A DNA stretch of 64,000 bases from an uncultured beta proteobacterium (GTDB lineage: Bacteria; Pseudomonadota; Gammaproteobacteria; Burkholderiales; Burkholderiaceae_C), in NCBI GenBank assembly GCA_903822435.1, contig CAIJPE010000411.1, forward strand, positions 1 to 64,000. Direction: 5' to 3'. The notes below the pieces were generated by a model. That model ran no database searches and was not told the DNA's origin. It worked only from the letters and a program-made list of their open reading frames with translations. This document shows positions 8,301 through 16,842 of this stretch, piece after piece (position 1 is the first letter of the stretch; every line of letters starts with the position of its first letter). The position numbers and the translations under genes were made by a program.

Positions 8301-9286
8301 CAGGTGGCGCCGGCCGCCGCCGGTGCCTCCAGCGCGCCGCCGCAACTGCTGCCCTGGCCGGCCGTGCAGCCGTAGCAGTGGTCGGCGATGCGGATGTCCT
8401 GGCCGGCGGCATCGTGCAGAAGCAGGTCGCGCAGGTGCGGCTGCGCGAGGCCACCCAGCTGGGCGCGCAGGCCCAGCATCTGGTTGAAGTCGCAGTCGTA
8501 CAGCTGGCCCTGCCAGTCCACGCTGACCAGGCTGCGGCACATCACCGAGTCGAGGTTCTCGGCACGGTAGCTGCTGCGCAGCAGTTGCATGTAGGTGCCC
8601 AGGGTGCCCTTGCTGACCAGCGTGCTGCCGAAGCGCTGGATGGGCATGTTGGTCAGTGCGAAGAGGTGGTTGAAGCGGATGCCGAAGTGCTGCTGCAGCT
8701 CGCGCTGGTAATCGGACTGCAGGGCGCCCTGCGGCGGGGGCAGGCTGGGGCCCTGGGGGTTGTAGACCAGGTTCAGCACCAGGCCGCTGCCCTCGTGGCC
8801 GTAGCCCCGCGCATTGAGCTGCTGCAGGCCGGCGATGCTGCGCTCGAACACCCCCTCGCCCCGCTGGCGGTCGACGTTGGCCATCGAATAGCAAGGCAGC
8901 GAGGCCGTCACCTCCACACCTTCATCGGCCAGGAAGTCAGCCAGGTCGTGCTGCCCCGGTTCGCTCAGGATGGTGAGGTTGCAGCGGTCGATTACCCGCA
9001 CGCCCAACGCACGGGCGCCGCGCACGAGGTCCCGGAAGTGGGGGTTCAACTCGGGCGCACCGCCGGTCAGGTCCAGGGTCCCGATGTCCCTGGCCCGCAG
9101 CACCTGAATCACCAGCGCCACATGCTCGGCGTCCATCATTTCGGTGCGATTCGGCCCGGCGGCCACGTGGCAGTGCAGGCAACTCTGGTTGCATTTGTAG
9201 CCCAGGTTGACCTGCAGCGTCTGCAGCCGCTGGCGGCGGATGGGCGGGAAATCGGTGTCGGCAAGCAGGTGCAACGTGGCGCGCAT
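8300..9286 (-). CDS. arsS: ArsS-like radical SAM/Cys-rich protein (TIGR04167 family)
   Basis: Radical SAM enzyme of about 328 aa. The [4Fe-4S] motif CxxxCxxC is C32, C36, C39 (KCNQSCLHCH), followed by 'DLTGGAPELNPHF' (the GGE-like SAM site). The C-terminal domain is Cys-rich ('CYGCTAGQGSSCGG'), matching the family once called rSAM/selenodomain and now ArsS, proposed to join a 5-prime-deoxyadenosyl group to dimethylarsenic in arsenosugar synthesis. I use ATG 9286 since it directly precedes conserved sequence. No internal UGA replaces a Cys, so it is a Cys form. An ArsM methyltransferase is not visible in this window, so whether arsenic is the substrate here is open. Confidence 0.85.
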   Translation of the reverse strand: MRATLHLLADTDFPPIRRQRLQTLQVNLGYKCNQSCLHCHVAAGPNRTEMMDAEHVALVIQVLRARDIGTLDLTGGAPELNPHFRDLVRGARALGVRVIDRCNLTILSEPGQHDLADFLADEGVEVTASLPCYSMANVDRQRGEGVFERSIAGLQQLNARGYGHEGSGLVLNLVYNPQGPSLPPPQGALQSDYQRELQQHFGIRFNHLFALTNMPIQRFGSTLVSKGTLGTYMQLLRSSYRAENLDSVMCRSLVSVDWQGQLYDCDFNQMLGLRAQLGGLAQPHLRDLLLHDAAGQDIRIADHCYGCTAGQGSSCGGALEAPAAAGAT

Positions 9287-9479
9287 GGTGGGTTGGGTCG
9301 GTGACAGCAGGGCAAAGCTTACAGGCGCGGGGGGCCGGATTCTGCGCACGGGCTTTGGCCCGGGCCTACCGCTGACAGGGGCGGACCCCCCGTGAGACTA
9401 TGGGCGGTCTGTGGCAGCGACCTGGCCGGTGGCAACTGCCGACGACTTGGAGCCGGTTCATTTCTTGGGAGCACAGAGC

Positions 9480-10145
9480 ATGCGCAACCTTCGATTCGGG
9501 CCATTCCTGATGGCCACCTTCATCGCCTTGGCGGCGGCCCTGACGGCCGATCGGCTGCAGGCTGCGCCCCTGAGCCGCGCCCAGGCCCTCAAGGCCCTGG
9601 TCCAGGAAGACGCCACGGTGCGCCAGGCGGGCATCGAGCGCCTGGCCGAGGTGGGCAGCATGGCCGACGCCCCTCAACTGGTGGCCAATCTGCGCGACGA
9701 CGAGCCCACGCTGCGGGAAGAAGCGGCCTCCGCGCTGTGGCAGATCTGGAGTCGCTCGGGCGACCCTGCCATCGACAAGCTGCTGATCCGCGGGGTGCTG
9801 CAGATGCAGTCTTCGTCACTCGAGGAAGCGCGCTCGACCTTCGATGAGATCGTGCGCCGCAGGCCGTCGTTCGCCGAGGCCTGGAACAAGCGGGCCACGG
9901 TGCACTACCTGATGGGCAACCTGCAGGCCTCGCTGAAGGACGTGACCGAGGTGCTTCGCCGCAACCCGTATCACTTCGGTGCGCTGTCGGGGGCCGGCCG
10001 CATCCACTTCCAGCTGGGCAACGACAAGGCGGCGCTGGCCTTCCTGCAGCGAGCGCTGGCGGTGAATCCCAACCTCGAAGGCATCGACGAGATGATCGAG
10101 ACCATCCAGGAACGGCTCGAGGAGAAGACCCGCAACAGCACTTGA
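9480..10145 (+). CDS. Secreted HEAT/TPR-repeat protein
   Basis: 221 aa with a signal peptide (MRNLRFGPFLMATFIALAAA..ADRLQA). Residues 30-95 resemble HEAT-like repeats ('DATVRQAGIERLAEVG', 'DEPTLREEAASALWQIW'); residues 105-205 form TPR repeats ('AEAWNKRATVHYLMGN', 'FGALSGAGRIHFQLGNDKAALAFLQRALAVNPN'). This is a periplasmic scaffold type with no catalytic signature. It stands between the divergent ArsS operon (193 bp apart) and an OsmC gene 33 bp downstream, with which it may be co-transcribed. Partner unknown. Confidence 0.8.
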   Translation: MRNLRFGPFLMATFIALAAALTADRLQAAPLSRAQALKALVQEDATVRQAGIERLAEVGSMADAPQLVANLRDDEPTLREEAASALWQIWSRSGDPAIDKLLIRGVLQMQSSSLEEARSTFDEIVRRRPSFAEAWNKRATVHYLMGNLQASLKDVTEVLRRNPYHFGALSGAGRIHFQLGNDKAALAFLQRALAVNPNLEGIDEMIETIQERLEEKTRNST

Positions 10146-10178
10146 CGAGTGCTCCGCGGCCCGGCGTTAGCATGGGGC

Positions 10179-10691
10179 ATGAACGCCGAAGAACTGCGCC
10201 AGTTGCAGGGCCCCATCAAGGCCCGCTACAAGGAACACCCCGAAGCCGCGCGGCACGTCTTCCACGCCAGTGGGACGCTCCTGCCCGACCGGCCATCGGT
10301 CCACATCGAGACCGGCTTTGCCCGGTACGACGCGGGCTTGCACGAGAAGGCCGGCGGCCCGAGCACCGAAGCCTGCTCGGGCGATCTGCTGCTGGAATCA
10401 TTGGTGGCCTGCGCCGGCGTCACCTTCAACGTGGTGGCCACCGCGATGGGTGTGGCCTTTCGGTCGGCGCGCGTGGCGGTGGAAGGCGAGGGCGATTTCC
10501 GCGGCACGCTGGGCGTTGCCAAGGAAGCCGCGGTAGGCATCACCGACATCCGCCTGCGTTTCGAAATCGACAGCGACGCCAGCGACGAGCAACTGGCCAC
10601 GCTGCTCAAGCTGACCGAGCGTTACTGCGTCATCCTGCAGACCCTTCGCACGCCGCCGAAGCTGTCGGCGGCGCTGGTTCGCGTGGCCTGA
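10179..10691 (+). CDS. OsmC-family protein (thiol peroxidase-like)
   Basis: 170 aa. OsmC/Ohr-like fold, with the two expected cysteines: one in 'SLVACAGVTFNVVA' and one in 'ERYCVILQTL'. OsmC proteins reduce organic hydroperoxides using a Cys pair, but the second Cys here is not in the CP.S context of true Ohr, so it belongs to the broader OsmC branch whose substrates are undefined. Start taken at ATG 10179, 10 codons into the open frame, because homology-like sequence (MNAEELRQLQGPIKARYKEHPEAA) begins there. No export signal, so cytoplasmic. Confidence 0.85.
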   Translation: MNAEELRQLQGPIKARYKEHPEAARHVFHASGTLLPDRPSVHIETGFARYDAGLHEKAGGPSTEACSGDLLLESLVACAGVTFNVVATAMGVAFRSARVAVEGEGDFRGTLGVAKEAAVGITDIRLRFEIDSDASDEQLATLLKLTERYCVILQTLRTPPKLSAALVRVA

Positions 10692-10825
10692 GCGCGCTGG
10701 CGGGCTGAATGCCAGCCGCGCAATGCGGCTGTGTCCGCATGAGCAGCGGCCGCGAAGGCCGGCTTTTTCTCGCTTGCGCCCGCCCACATCGCAGGATCAT
10801 CCGTAGCCAGACGGGGGACATGCGG

Positions 10826-12766
10826 ATGGAACGATGGGCTTCACCGGGCTCGACCCGGACGGCATTGCAGCCCTGGCTGATGTCCAGCCCCCGCGCACGG
10901 GCCGAGGCGGCCTTTCGCCAGGGTGTGGCCGCGCAGGCCGAAGGCAGGGCCGGTGAAGCCCGGGCGCACTTCGAGGATGCCCTGGCCGGCTGGCCCGGTT
11001 GTGCCGAGGCCTGGTCCAACCTGGGCCTGCTGCAAGAGGATGCCGGTGAGTTCGAGGCGGCGCTGGGCAGCTTCGAGCGGGCACTGGCCCTGCAGCCGAC
11101 CCTTTACGCCGCAGCCCTGAACCTGGGCGCGCTGCTGGCCCGCTGCCAGCGCTACGAAGAGGCCGAAGCCGCCTACGGCCACGCCGTGCGGACGCGTCCC
11201 CATGCTGCCCAGGCCTGGTCCAACCTCGGCGCGCTGCTGGCGGCGCTGGGCCGCCTGGCCGATGCCCAGGCCTGCTGCTGCCAGGCGCTGGGCCTGAGCC
11301 CGCGGCACGATGCGGCGCGCTTCAACCTGGCCTACGTGCTTTTGCGGCAGGGGCACTACGCCGAAGGCTTCCTGTGCCTGGAAGCGCGCGACAGCCTGGC
11401 TCTGCTGCAACGCGCCATCCCGGGGCCGCGCTGGGCCGGCGAACCGCTGGCCGGGCAGGGCCTGCTGGTGGTCAGCGATGCGGGGCATGGCGATGCCATC
11501 CAGATGGCGCGTTACGCGCGCCTGCTGCGCGAGCGCGGTGCCGGCCGGCTGGTGTTCTACGGGCAGAACAGCCTGCAGCGCCTGCTGCAGGACACGGAGG
11601 ACTGGGACGAGGTGCTCGGCGCGGACTGCCCGCTGCCGGCCACCGGCTGGCAGGTCTGGACACCCGCGATGAGCCTGCCGCACCTGTGCAACAGCACGCT
11701 GGACCATCTGCCGTCGGCCTTGCCCTACCTGCGCGCCGATCCAGCGCAACGGACTGCCTGGCGCGCCCGGCTGGTGCGCGACCAGCCGCAACCCGCGCTG
11801 CGCATCGGCCTGGTCTGGCGCGGCAACCCGTTGCACGAAAACGATGCCGAGCGGTCGCTGCCCCACCTGCGCGCGCTGGCGCCCCTGATGCAGCTGCCCG
11901 GCGTCCAATGGGTGAGCCTGCAATCGGGCGCCGGGGCTGACGACACGGACGGCGTGCCCGAGGACTGGCCCATGGCGCGGCTGGGGGCCCGGCTGGGCGA
12001 CTTCGCCTGCACGGCGGCGCTGGTGGCCAACCTGGACCTGGTCATCGGCGTGGACACCTCGGTGGTCCATCTCGCAGGCGCCCTGGGCGTGCCGGTGTGG
12101 GTGTTGTTGTCTCAGCACAAGCCGGACTGGCGGTGGCCCGAAGGCCGCGACGACAGCCCGTGGTATCCCGGCGTGGCGCAGGTCTTCAGGCAGCCCGGCC
12201 GCGGAAACTGGACCGGCGTGCTGCAGCAGGTGGCGACGGCACTGCAGCGACTGCAGTCCGGGAGGTTACGATCGAGAGTTACCTTCAACAACGCCCCAGG
12301 CGACATTCAATCCATGGCAACTCGCAAGACTGCAGTCTCAGCCCCCGCAACCAAGAAGGCCGTGAAGGCCAAGGTGGCCGCCAAGGCGCCGGCAAAAGCA
12401 CCGGCAAAGGCGCCGGCAAAGGCGCCAGCAAAAGCGCCGGCCGCGGCCCTGAAGCCGATCAAGACGGCCTTCAACAAGACCGGCCTGACCGCCCACCTGG
12501 CTGAACTGGCTGCTGTCGAACTCAAGGCTGCCAAGGCCCTGATGGCCGCGCTCGAAGCCACCGTGCTCGCGTCGATCCACAAGAAGGGCCTGGGGTCGTT
12601 CACCTTGCCCGGCATGCTGAAGATCACGGCGCAGAGCGTGCCGGCCAAGAAGAAGCGCATGGGCAAGGACCCGTTCACCGGCGTGGAGCGCATGTTCGCC
12701 GCCAAGCCGGCCACGACGAAGATCAAGACCCGCGCCCTCAAGAAGCTCAAGGACGCCGCGCTGTAA
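10826..12766 (+). CDS. TPR-repeat glycosyltransferase-9-like protein reading in frame into an HU-like domain
   Basis: Open frame without any stop from a TPR protein into the downstream histone-like gene. Residues 20-160 contain tetratricopeptide repeats ('AEAWSNLGLLQEDAGEFEAALGSFERALALQP', 'AQAWSNLGALLAALGRLADAQACCCQAL'). Residues 190-480 resemble the heptosyltransferase/GT9-like C-terminal domain ('LRIGLVWRGNPLHENDAERS', 'DLVIGVDTSVVHLAGALGVPVWVLL'). The expected end is near 12260-12313, yet the frame continues through a low-quality linker to the HU-like Met at 12314. The start at 10826 is preceded by GGGGGA 7 nt upstream; ATG 10880 is an alternative. Either a genuine fusion or an ancestral stop lost by mutation or sequencing error. 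Confidence 0.7.
   Translation: MERWASPGSTRTALQPWLMSSPRARAEAAFRQGVAAQAEGRAGEARAHFEDALAGWPGCAEAWSNLGLLQEDAGEFEAALGSFERALALQPTLYAAALNLGALLARCQRYEEAEAAYGHAVRTRPHAAQAWSNLGALLAALGRLADAQACCCQALGLSPRHDAARFNLAYVLLRQGHYAEGFLCLEARDSLALLQRAIPGPRWAGEPLAGQGLLVVSDAGHGDAIQMARYARLLRERGAGRLVFYGQNSLQRLLQDTEDWDEVLGADCPLPATGWQVWTPAMSLPHLCNSTLDHLPSALPYLRADPAQRTAWRARLVRDQPQPALRIGLVWRGNPLHENDAERSLPHLRALAPLMQLPGVQWVSLQSGAGADDTDGVPEDWPMARLGARLGDFACTAALVANLDLVIGVDTSVVHLAGALGVPVWVLLSQHKPDWRWPEGRDDSPWYPGVAQVFRQPGRGNWTGVLQQVATALQRLQSGRLRSRVTFNNAPGDIQSMATRKTAVSAPATKKAVKAKVAAKAPAKAPAKAPAKAPAKAPAAALKPIKTAFNKTGLTAHLAELAAVELKAAKALMAALEATVLASIHKKGLGSFTLPGMLKITAQSVPAKKKRMGKDPFTGVERMFAAKPATTKIKTRALKKLKDAAL
12314..12766 (+). CDS. 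HU/IHF-like histone-like DNA-binding protein with Lys/Ala/Pro-rich tail
   Basis: 150 aa if translated from its own ATG. Residues 1-50 are a basic, disordered arm built of repeated APAK units, reminiscent of H1-like extensions. Residues 52-150 match an HU fold ('KTGLTAHLAELAAVELKAAKALMAALEATVLASI', 'GSFTLPGMLKITA', 'GKDPFTGVERMFAAKPA'), including the DNA-intercalating arm region. Such tailed HU proteins are typical of Burkholderiales and act as nucleoid proteins. It shares the reading frame of the upstream TPR gene with no stop between; no convincing Shine-Dalgarno is visible before 12314, so whether it is made separately is uncertain. Confidence 0.75.
   Translation: MATRKTAVSAPATKKAVKAKVAAKAPAKAPAKAPAKAPAKAPAAALKPIKTAFNKTGLTAHLAELAAVELKAAKALMAALEATVLASIHKKGLGSFTLPGMLKITAQSVPAKKKRMGKDPFTGVERMFAAKPATTKIKTRALKKLKDAAL
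12383..12439 (+). repeat. 12-bp tandem repeat encoding APAK units
   Basis: Roughly five consecutive copies of a 12-nt unit close to AARGCGCCGGCA, giving the protein repeat A-P-A-K in the basic arm of the HU-like protein. Copies differ at third positions (e.g. gca/gcg). Such short coding repeats can expand or contract without shifting frame, so arm length may vary between strains. Confidence 0.7.
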
Positions 12767-12771
12767 AGGCG

Positions 12772-12797
12772 CCGGCCGGCCCTACGGGTGCGGCCGG
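12772..12797 (+). terminator. GC-rich hairpin downstream of the HU-like gene
   Basis: Arms CCGGCCG (12772-12778) and CGGCCGG (12791-12797), with an inner CCC/GGG pair around a TAC loop, lie six bases after the stop codon. No T-run follows, so this is a plausible but not canonical terminator. Confidence 0.45.
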
Positions 12798-12864
12798 AAG
12801 TTCGAGCGGGCACACTGTGCATGCCGGGATCCTCCCGCCACCCCCGAACTTCCCGTTGTCACCC

Positions 12865-13821
12865 ATGCACGATCTCGACTACTGGTCCCGCGAGGGCCGC
12901 ACCGACCTCCTGGGCGGCGGTGCCCGCCTGATCCCGATCCACACCCCGCACGGCGACTTCAAGGTCTGGACCAAGCGGGTGGGCCACAACCCGCGGATCA
13001 AGCTGCTGCTGCTGCACGGCGGCCCCGGCGCCACGCACGAGTACTTCGAACCCTTCGACAGTTGGCTGCCCGAAGCCGGCATCGAGTACTACTACTACGA
13101 CCAACTCGGCTCGCACCGCAGCGACCAGCCCGACATCCCCGACCTCTGGGAACTGCCCCGCTTCGTCGATGAGGTGGAACAGGTTCGTCTGGCGCTGGGC
13201 CTGTCGGCCGACAACTTCTTCCTGCTCGGCCACTCCTGGGGCGGCATCCTCGCCATCGAATATGCGCTGGCCCACCCGCAGCACCTCAAGGGCCTGGTCA
13301 TCAGCAACATGGTGGCCAGCATCCCGGCCTACAACCGGTATGCCCAGTCGGTCCTGATGCCGTCCATCGAGCCCGCGGTGCTGGCCGAGATCCAGGCGCT
13401 GGAAGCCGCCAAGGACTACGAGAACCCCCGCTACATGGAGCTGCTGGTGGCGCACCATTACGTGCACCACGTGCTGCGACTGCCTCACGCGCAGTGGCCC
13501 GACCCGGTGAACCGCGCCTTCGCGCACCTCAACCCGAAGGTGTACGTACCCATGCAGGGCCCCAGCGAACTGGGCGCCAGCGGCAAGCTGGTGAACTGGG
13601 ACCGCGACGCCGACCTGCACCGCATCCAGGTGCCCACGCTGACCATCGGCGCCACGCACGACACCATGGATCCCGCACACATGGCCGCCATGGCCCGGGC
13701 CATGCCCCAGGGGCGGCACCTGCTGTGCCCCAATGGCAGCCACATGGCCATGGTGGATGACCAGGAGGCCTACATGTCGGGGCTGATCGCCTTTCTGCAG
13801 GACGTCGGCAGCCGAGCCTGA
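12865..13821 (+). CDS. pip: Proline iminopeptidase (alpha/beta hydrolase, S33)
   Basis: 318 aa cytoplasmic hydrolase cleaving N-terminal proline from peptides. Seen: oxyanion 'LLLHGGPGATHEYF' (residues ~48-61), nucleophile elbow GHSWGG with S124, and late acid/base residues near 'ATHDTMDP' and 'NGSHMAM'. It fits the TIGR01250 peptidase group in length. ATG 12865 directly precedes 'DLDYWSREGRTDLLGGGARLIPI'. It converges on the Dpp-type peptide importer (stops only 30 bp apart), which supports a role in using imported peptides. Confidence 0.88.
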   Translation: MHDLDYWSREGRTDLLGGGARLIPIHTPHGDFKVWTKRVGHNPRIKLLLLHGGPGATHEYFEPFDSWLPEAGIEYYYYDQLGSHRSDQPDIPDLWELPRFVDEVEQVRLALGLSADNFFLLGHSWGGILAIEYALAHPQHLKGLVISNMVASIPAYNRYAQSVLMPSIEPAVLAEIQALEAAKDYENPRYMELLVAHHYVHHVLRLPHAQWPDPVNRAFAHLNPKVYVPMQGPSELGASGKLVNWDRDADLHRIQVPTLTIGATHDTMDPAHMAAMARAMPQGRHLLCPNGSHMAMVDDQEAYMSGLIAFLQDVGSRA

Positions 13822-13851
13822 ACCGCTGGGCCCGCTCTGCCGCCGCTCGGC

Positions 13852-14847
13852 TCAGTCCAGCGGATGGTGGCAGGCCACCCAGTGGTCCGGCGCGATGGCC
13901 CACAACGGCGGCCGTACCTCGCGGCAGCGATCGGTCGCCGCCGGGCAACGCGGGCTGAAGCGGCAGCCGACCGGCGGGTTGGCGGGGTCGGGCGGATCGC
14001 CCACGAGCATCGGCCGCACCTTGGCACCGCCCCGGGATGGGCGTGGCACCGGCACGGCCGCCAGCAGGGCGGCCGTGTAGGGATGGGCAGGCCGGGCATA
14101 CAGCTGGTCGGTGGGGCCCGACTCCACGATGGCGCCCAGCACCATCACGGCCGTGCGCGTGGACACCTGCCGCACCACGCTCAGATCGTGGGCGATGAAG
14201 ACGTAGGTCAGGCCCAGCCGCTCCTGCAGATCTGCCAGCAGGTTCACGATCTGCGCCTGGATCGAGACGTCCAGCGCGGACACGGGTTCATCGGCCACGA
14301 CCAGCCGCGGCTCCAGGGCCAGCGCCCGGGCGATGCCGATGCGCTGGCGCTGCCCGCCCGAGAACTCGTGCGGAAAGCGCTCCAGCTGCTCTGGCCGCAG
14401 GCCGACCAGCGCGGCCAGCTCACGCACCCGCTCGGCCACTTCGGCCGGGGACCGGCGCGTGTGCACGCGCAGCGGCTCGGCCAGGAGGTCGCCCACGCGC
14501 CGCCGTGGGTTGAGCGAGCTGTACGGATCCTGGAAGACCATCTGCAGCCGCGGCCGGATCTCGCGCAGGGCCTGGCCGGACAGCCGCGTGATGTCGCGCC
14601 CTTCGAAGCGCAGGGTACCGCTGGTGCTGTCGTGCAGCCGCACCAGGCAGCGGGCCAGCGTGCTTTTGCCGCAGCCCGACTCGCCCACCAGGCCCAGTGT
14701 CTCGCCCGGCCACACCTTGAAGCTGACGGCATCCACAGCCTGCACCTCGCGGCGCCCGGCCCGGGTGAAGGCGCCGCCGACCCGGTAACGCTTGCCGAGC
14801 TGATCGGCCTCCAGCAGGGCCGGTGGGTTTGGCGAGGGGCTGCTCAT
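13852..14847 (-). CDS. dppF: Oligopeptide/dipeptide ABC transporter ATPase, DppF/OppF type
   Basis: 331 aa. Walker A 'GESGCGKST', signature '[15 protein letters not shown]', Walker B '[14 protein letters not shown]', H-loop '[11 protein letters not shown]', and the C-terminal oligo_HPY segment ending in a Cys-rich '[17 protein letters not shown]' that in this family binds an [4Fe-4S] cluster. Start ATG 14847 overlaps the DppD stop (ATGA). It is the last gene in the five-gene transport operon. Confidence 0.9.
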   Translation of the reverse strand: MSSPSPNPPALLEADQLGKRYRVGGAFTRAGRREVQAVDAVSFKVWPGETLGLVGESGCGKSTLARCLVRLHDSTSGTLRFEGRDITRLSGQALREIRPRLQMVFQDPYSSLNPRRRVGDLLAEPLRVHTRRSPAEVAERVRELAALVGLRPEQLERFPHEFSGGQRQRIGIARALALEPRLVVADEPVSALDVSIQAQIVNLLADLQERLGLTYVFIAHDLSVVRQVSTRTAVMVLGAIVESGPTDQLYARPAHPYTAALLAAVPVPRPSRGGAKVRPMLVGDPPDPANPPVGCRFSPRCPAATDRCREVRPPLWAIAPDHWVACHHPLD

Positions 14848-15878
14848 GTTCTCTGCTGCAGTCCCAGGCGTGCGCGCGCCGCGGGGCGTTCGGGGGGCGT
14901 GAGGACGCAGGCCACTTCGTGCGGGCCGTCGCCCAGCAAGGCGGGCCGCACGGCGCAGCGCGGGTCCCGGCAGACGCACCGGGGTGCGAAGGCGCAGCCG
15001 CTGGGCAAGGCGCCCATCGCGGGTGGAAGGCCGCCGATCGAGGCCAGCCGGTGTGGACGGGGCCCGGTCAGGGGCGGGATCGATCCGAGCAGCCCCCAGG
15101 TGTAGGGGTGCTGCGCATCGTCGAAAAGGCCCGCCACGGTGCCACGCTCCACCACCCGGCCGGCGTACATCACCATCACGCGGTCGGCCAGTTCGGCCAC
15201 CACGCCCATGTCGTGCGTGACCAGCAGCACGGCCATGCCGATCTCGCGGCGCAGGCGGTCCATCAGTGCCAGGATCTGCGCCTGCACCGTGACGTCCAGC
15301 GCCGTGGTGGGCTCGTCGGCCATCAGCACCGCCGGGTTGCACGAGACGGCCATGGCGATCACGGCACGCTGCCGCATGCCGCCCGACAACTGGTGTGGGT
15401 AACGCTGGAAGGCCGCGGCCGGCTGGGGCAGCCCCACGGCCCCGAGCAGTTCGATGGCGCGTGTACGCGCTGCGGCGCGTCCCAGGTCGGTATGGGCCCG
15501 CAGCTGCTCGACGATCTGCGCGCCGACGGTGTGCACCGGCGTGAGGGTGGTCATCGGGTCCTGGAAGACCATGGCGATCTGCCGACCTCGCACCCGTTGC
15601 AATTCGGCCGCCGGCAGGCCCACGAGCTCGCGCCCGTTCAACCGCACGGAACCTTCGACGATCGCGTGCGTGCCCTCCAGCAGGCCCAGGATGGCCATGA
15701 GCGAGACCGACTTGCCGCAGCCCGATTCGCCCACCACGCCCAGCACCTCGCCGGCCGCCAGATCGAAGCTCAGGTCATCCACGGCGCCGACCACGCCCTG
15801 CGCCGTGCGAAAGCCCACGCGCAGGCCGCGCACCGACAGCAAGGGTGCGCCACCGGGTGCGGTGGTGGCGTCAGTCAT
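14844..15878 (-). CDS. dppD: Oligopeptide/dipeptide ABC transporter ATPase, DppD/OppD type
   Basis: 344 aa. Walker A 'GESGCGKSV', signature '[16 protein letters not shown]', Walker B '[14 protein letters not shown]', H-loop '[11 protein letters not shown]' and the C-terminal Cys-rich '[17 protein letters not shown]'. The start at 15878 overlaps the preceding permease by 8 bp. With DppF it drives import by the DppB/DppC pore. Confidence 0.9.
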   Translation of the reverse strand: MTDATTAPGGAPLLSVRGLRVGFRTAQGVVGAVDDLSFDLAAGEVLGVVGESGCGKSVSLMAILGLLEGTHAIVEGSVRLNGRELVGLPAAELQRVRGRQIAMVFQDPMTTLTPVHTVGAQIVEQLRAHTDLGRAAARTRAIELLGAVGLPQPAAAFQRYPHQLSGGMRQRAVIAMAVSCNPAVLMADEPTTALDVTVQAQILALMDRLRREIGMAVLLVTHDMGVVAELADRVMVMYAGRVVERGTVAGLFDDAQHPYTWGLLGSIPPLTGPRPHRLASIGGLPPAMGALPSGCAFAPRCVCRDPRCAVRPALLGDGPHEVACVLTPPERPAARARLGLQQRT

Positions 15879-16842
15879 GGCGGATACGGGGGTCGACCAG
15901 GGCATGCAGGACGTCGACCGCGGCATTGGCCGCCACGACGAAGAACGAGGCATACATCACCGTGGCCATGATCACCGGCAGGTCCAGTGCGAGCAGCGAA
16001 TCGAAGGTGAGCTTGCCGATACCGGGCAGGCTGAAGACCACTTCGGTGAGCAGCGCGCCACCGCCCACCAGCGCGCCGAAATCCAGCCCGAAAAGGCTCA
16101 CCACGCTGGCCAGCGAACAGCGCAGGGCGTGGTGCAGCAGCACGCGCCGCTCGGGCAGCCCCTTGGCCCGGGCGGTGCGGATGTAGTCCTGCTGCAGGGC
16201 CTCGATGACGGCGGTCCGCAGCACCCGCCCGTACAGTCCGATGTACAGCACCGCCAGCGTGAGGCAGGGGAACACCAGGCACTTCAGCCACCCGGCGGGG
16301 CTCTCGGTGAAGGGCACGTAGCCCAGGGGCGGCACCCACGAGAACAGCCAGGTGTCGTGGAAGCGGCTCTGCGTGACCAGGTTCACCACCGCCCCCAGCC
16401 AATACACCGGCACCGAGATGCCCACCAGGCTCAGGGCCATCAGGCCGCGGTCGAGCGCGCTGCCGCGCGCGGCAGCCGACACCACGCCGATGGACAGGCC
16501 GCCCACCAGCCACAGCAGCGCGGCGCCCATGACCAGCGACAGCGTGACCGGTGTGGCGGCCGCGATCTCGGGCACCACCTGCTCGCCGCGGTTGACGAAG
16601 GAGCTCAGGTCGCGCGTGATCAACAGGCGCTTCATCAGCAGGGCATATTGCACGGGCAAGGGCCGGTCCAGGCCGAAGTCGTGCCGCACCGCGGCCAGGG
16701 TCTCGGGGCTGGCGTTGCGGCCGGCCATGCGGGCCGAGGGGTCGGCGCCGGGCGTGGCGAAGAAGATGGCGAAGGTGAGCACGCTGATGCCCGCCATCAC
16801 GAACAGCATTTGGCTCAGCCGGCGCAACAAGGCGGCGAGCAT
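15871..16842 (-). CDS. dppB: Peptide ABC transporter permease, DppB type
   Basis: 323 aa, six membrane segments. DppB features: N-terminal TM with 'LTFAIFFATPGADPSARMAGR', and the EAA loop 'ALQQDYIRTARAKGLPERRVLLHHALR'. The start ATG 16842 overlaps the stop of the DppC gene (ATGA), fixing both ends. Inner membrane. Confidence 0.9.
   Translation of the reverse strand: MLAALLRRLSQMLFVMAGISVLTFAIFFATPGADPSARMAGRNASPETLAAVRHDFGLDRPLPVQYALLMKRLLITRDLSSFVNRGEQVVPEIAAATPVTLSLVMGAALLWLVGGLSIGVVSAAARGSALDRGLMALSLVGISVPVYWLGAVVNLVTQSRFHDTWLFSWVPPLGYVPFTESPAGWLKCLVFPCLTLAVLYIGLYGRVLRTAVIEALQQDYIRTARAKGLPERRVLLHHALRCSLASVVSLFGLDFGALVGGGALLTEVVFSLPGIGKLTFDSLLALDLPVIMATVMYASFFVVAANAAVDVLHALVDPRIRHD

Noticed and set aside
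8300-9286. Selenoprotein form of the radical SAM/selenodomain family
   Set aside because: The Cys-rich tail is encoded with normal Cys codons and there is no in-frame UGA or SECIS-like element visible.
12383-12439. CRISPR-like or satellite repeat
   Set aside because: The 12-bp units are coding (APAK) and contiguous without spacers.
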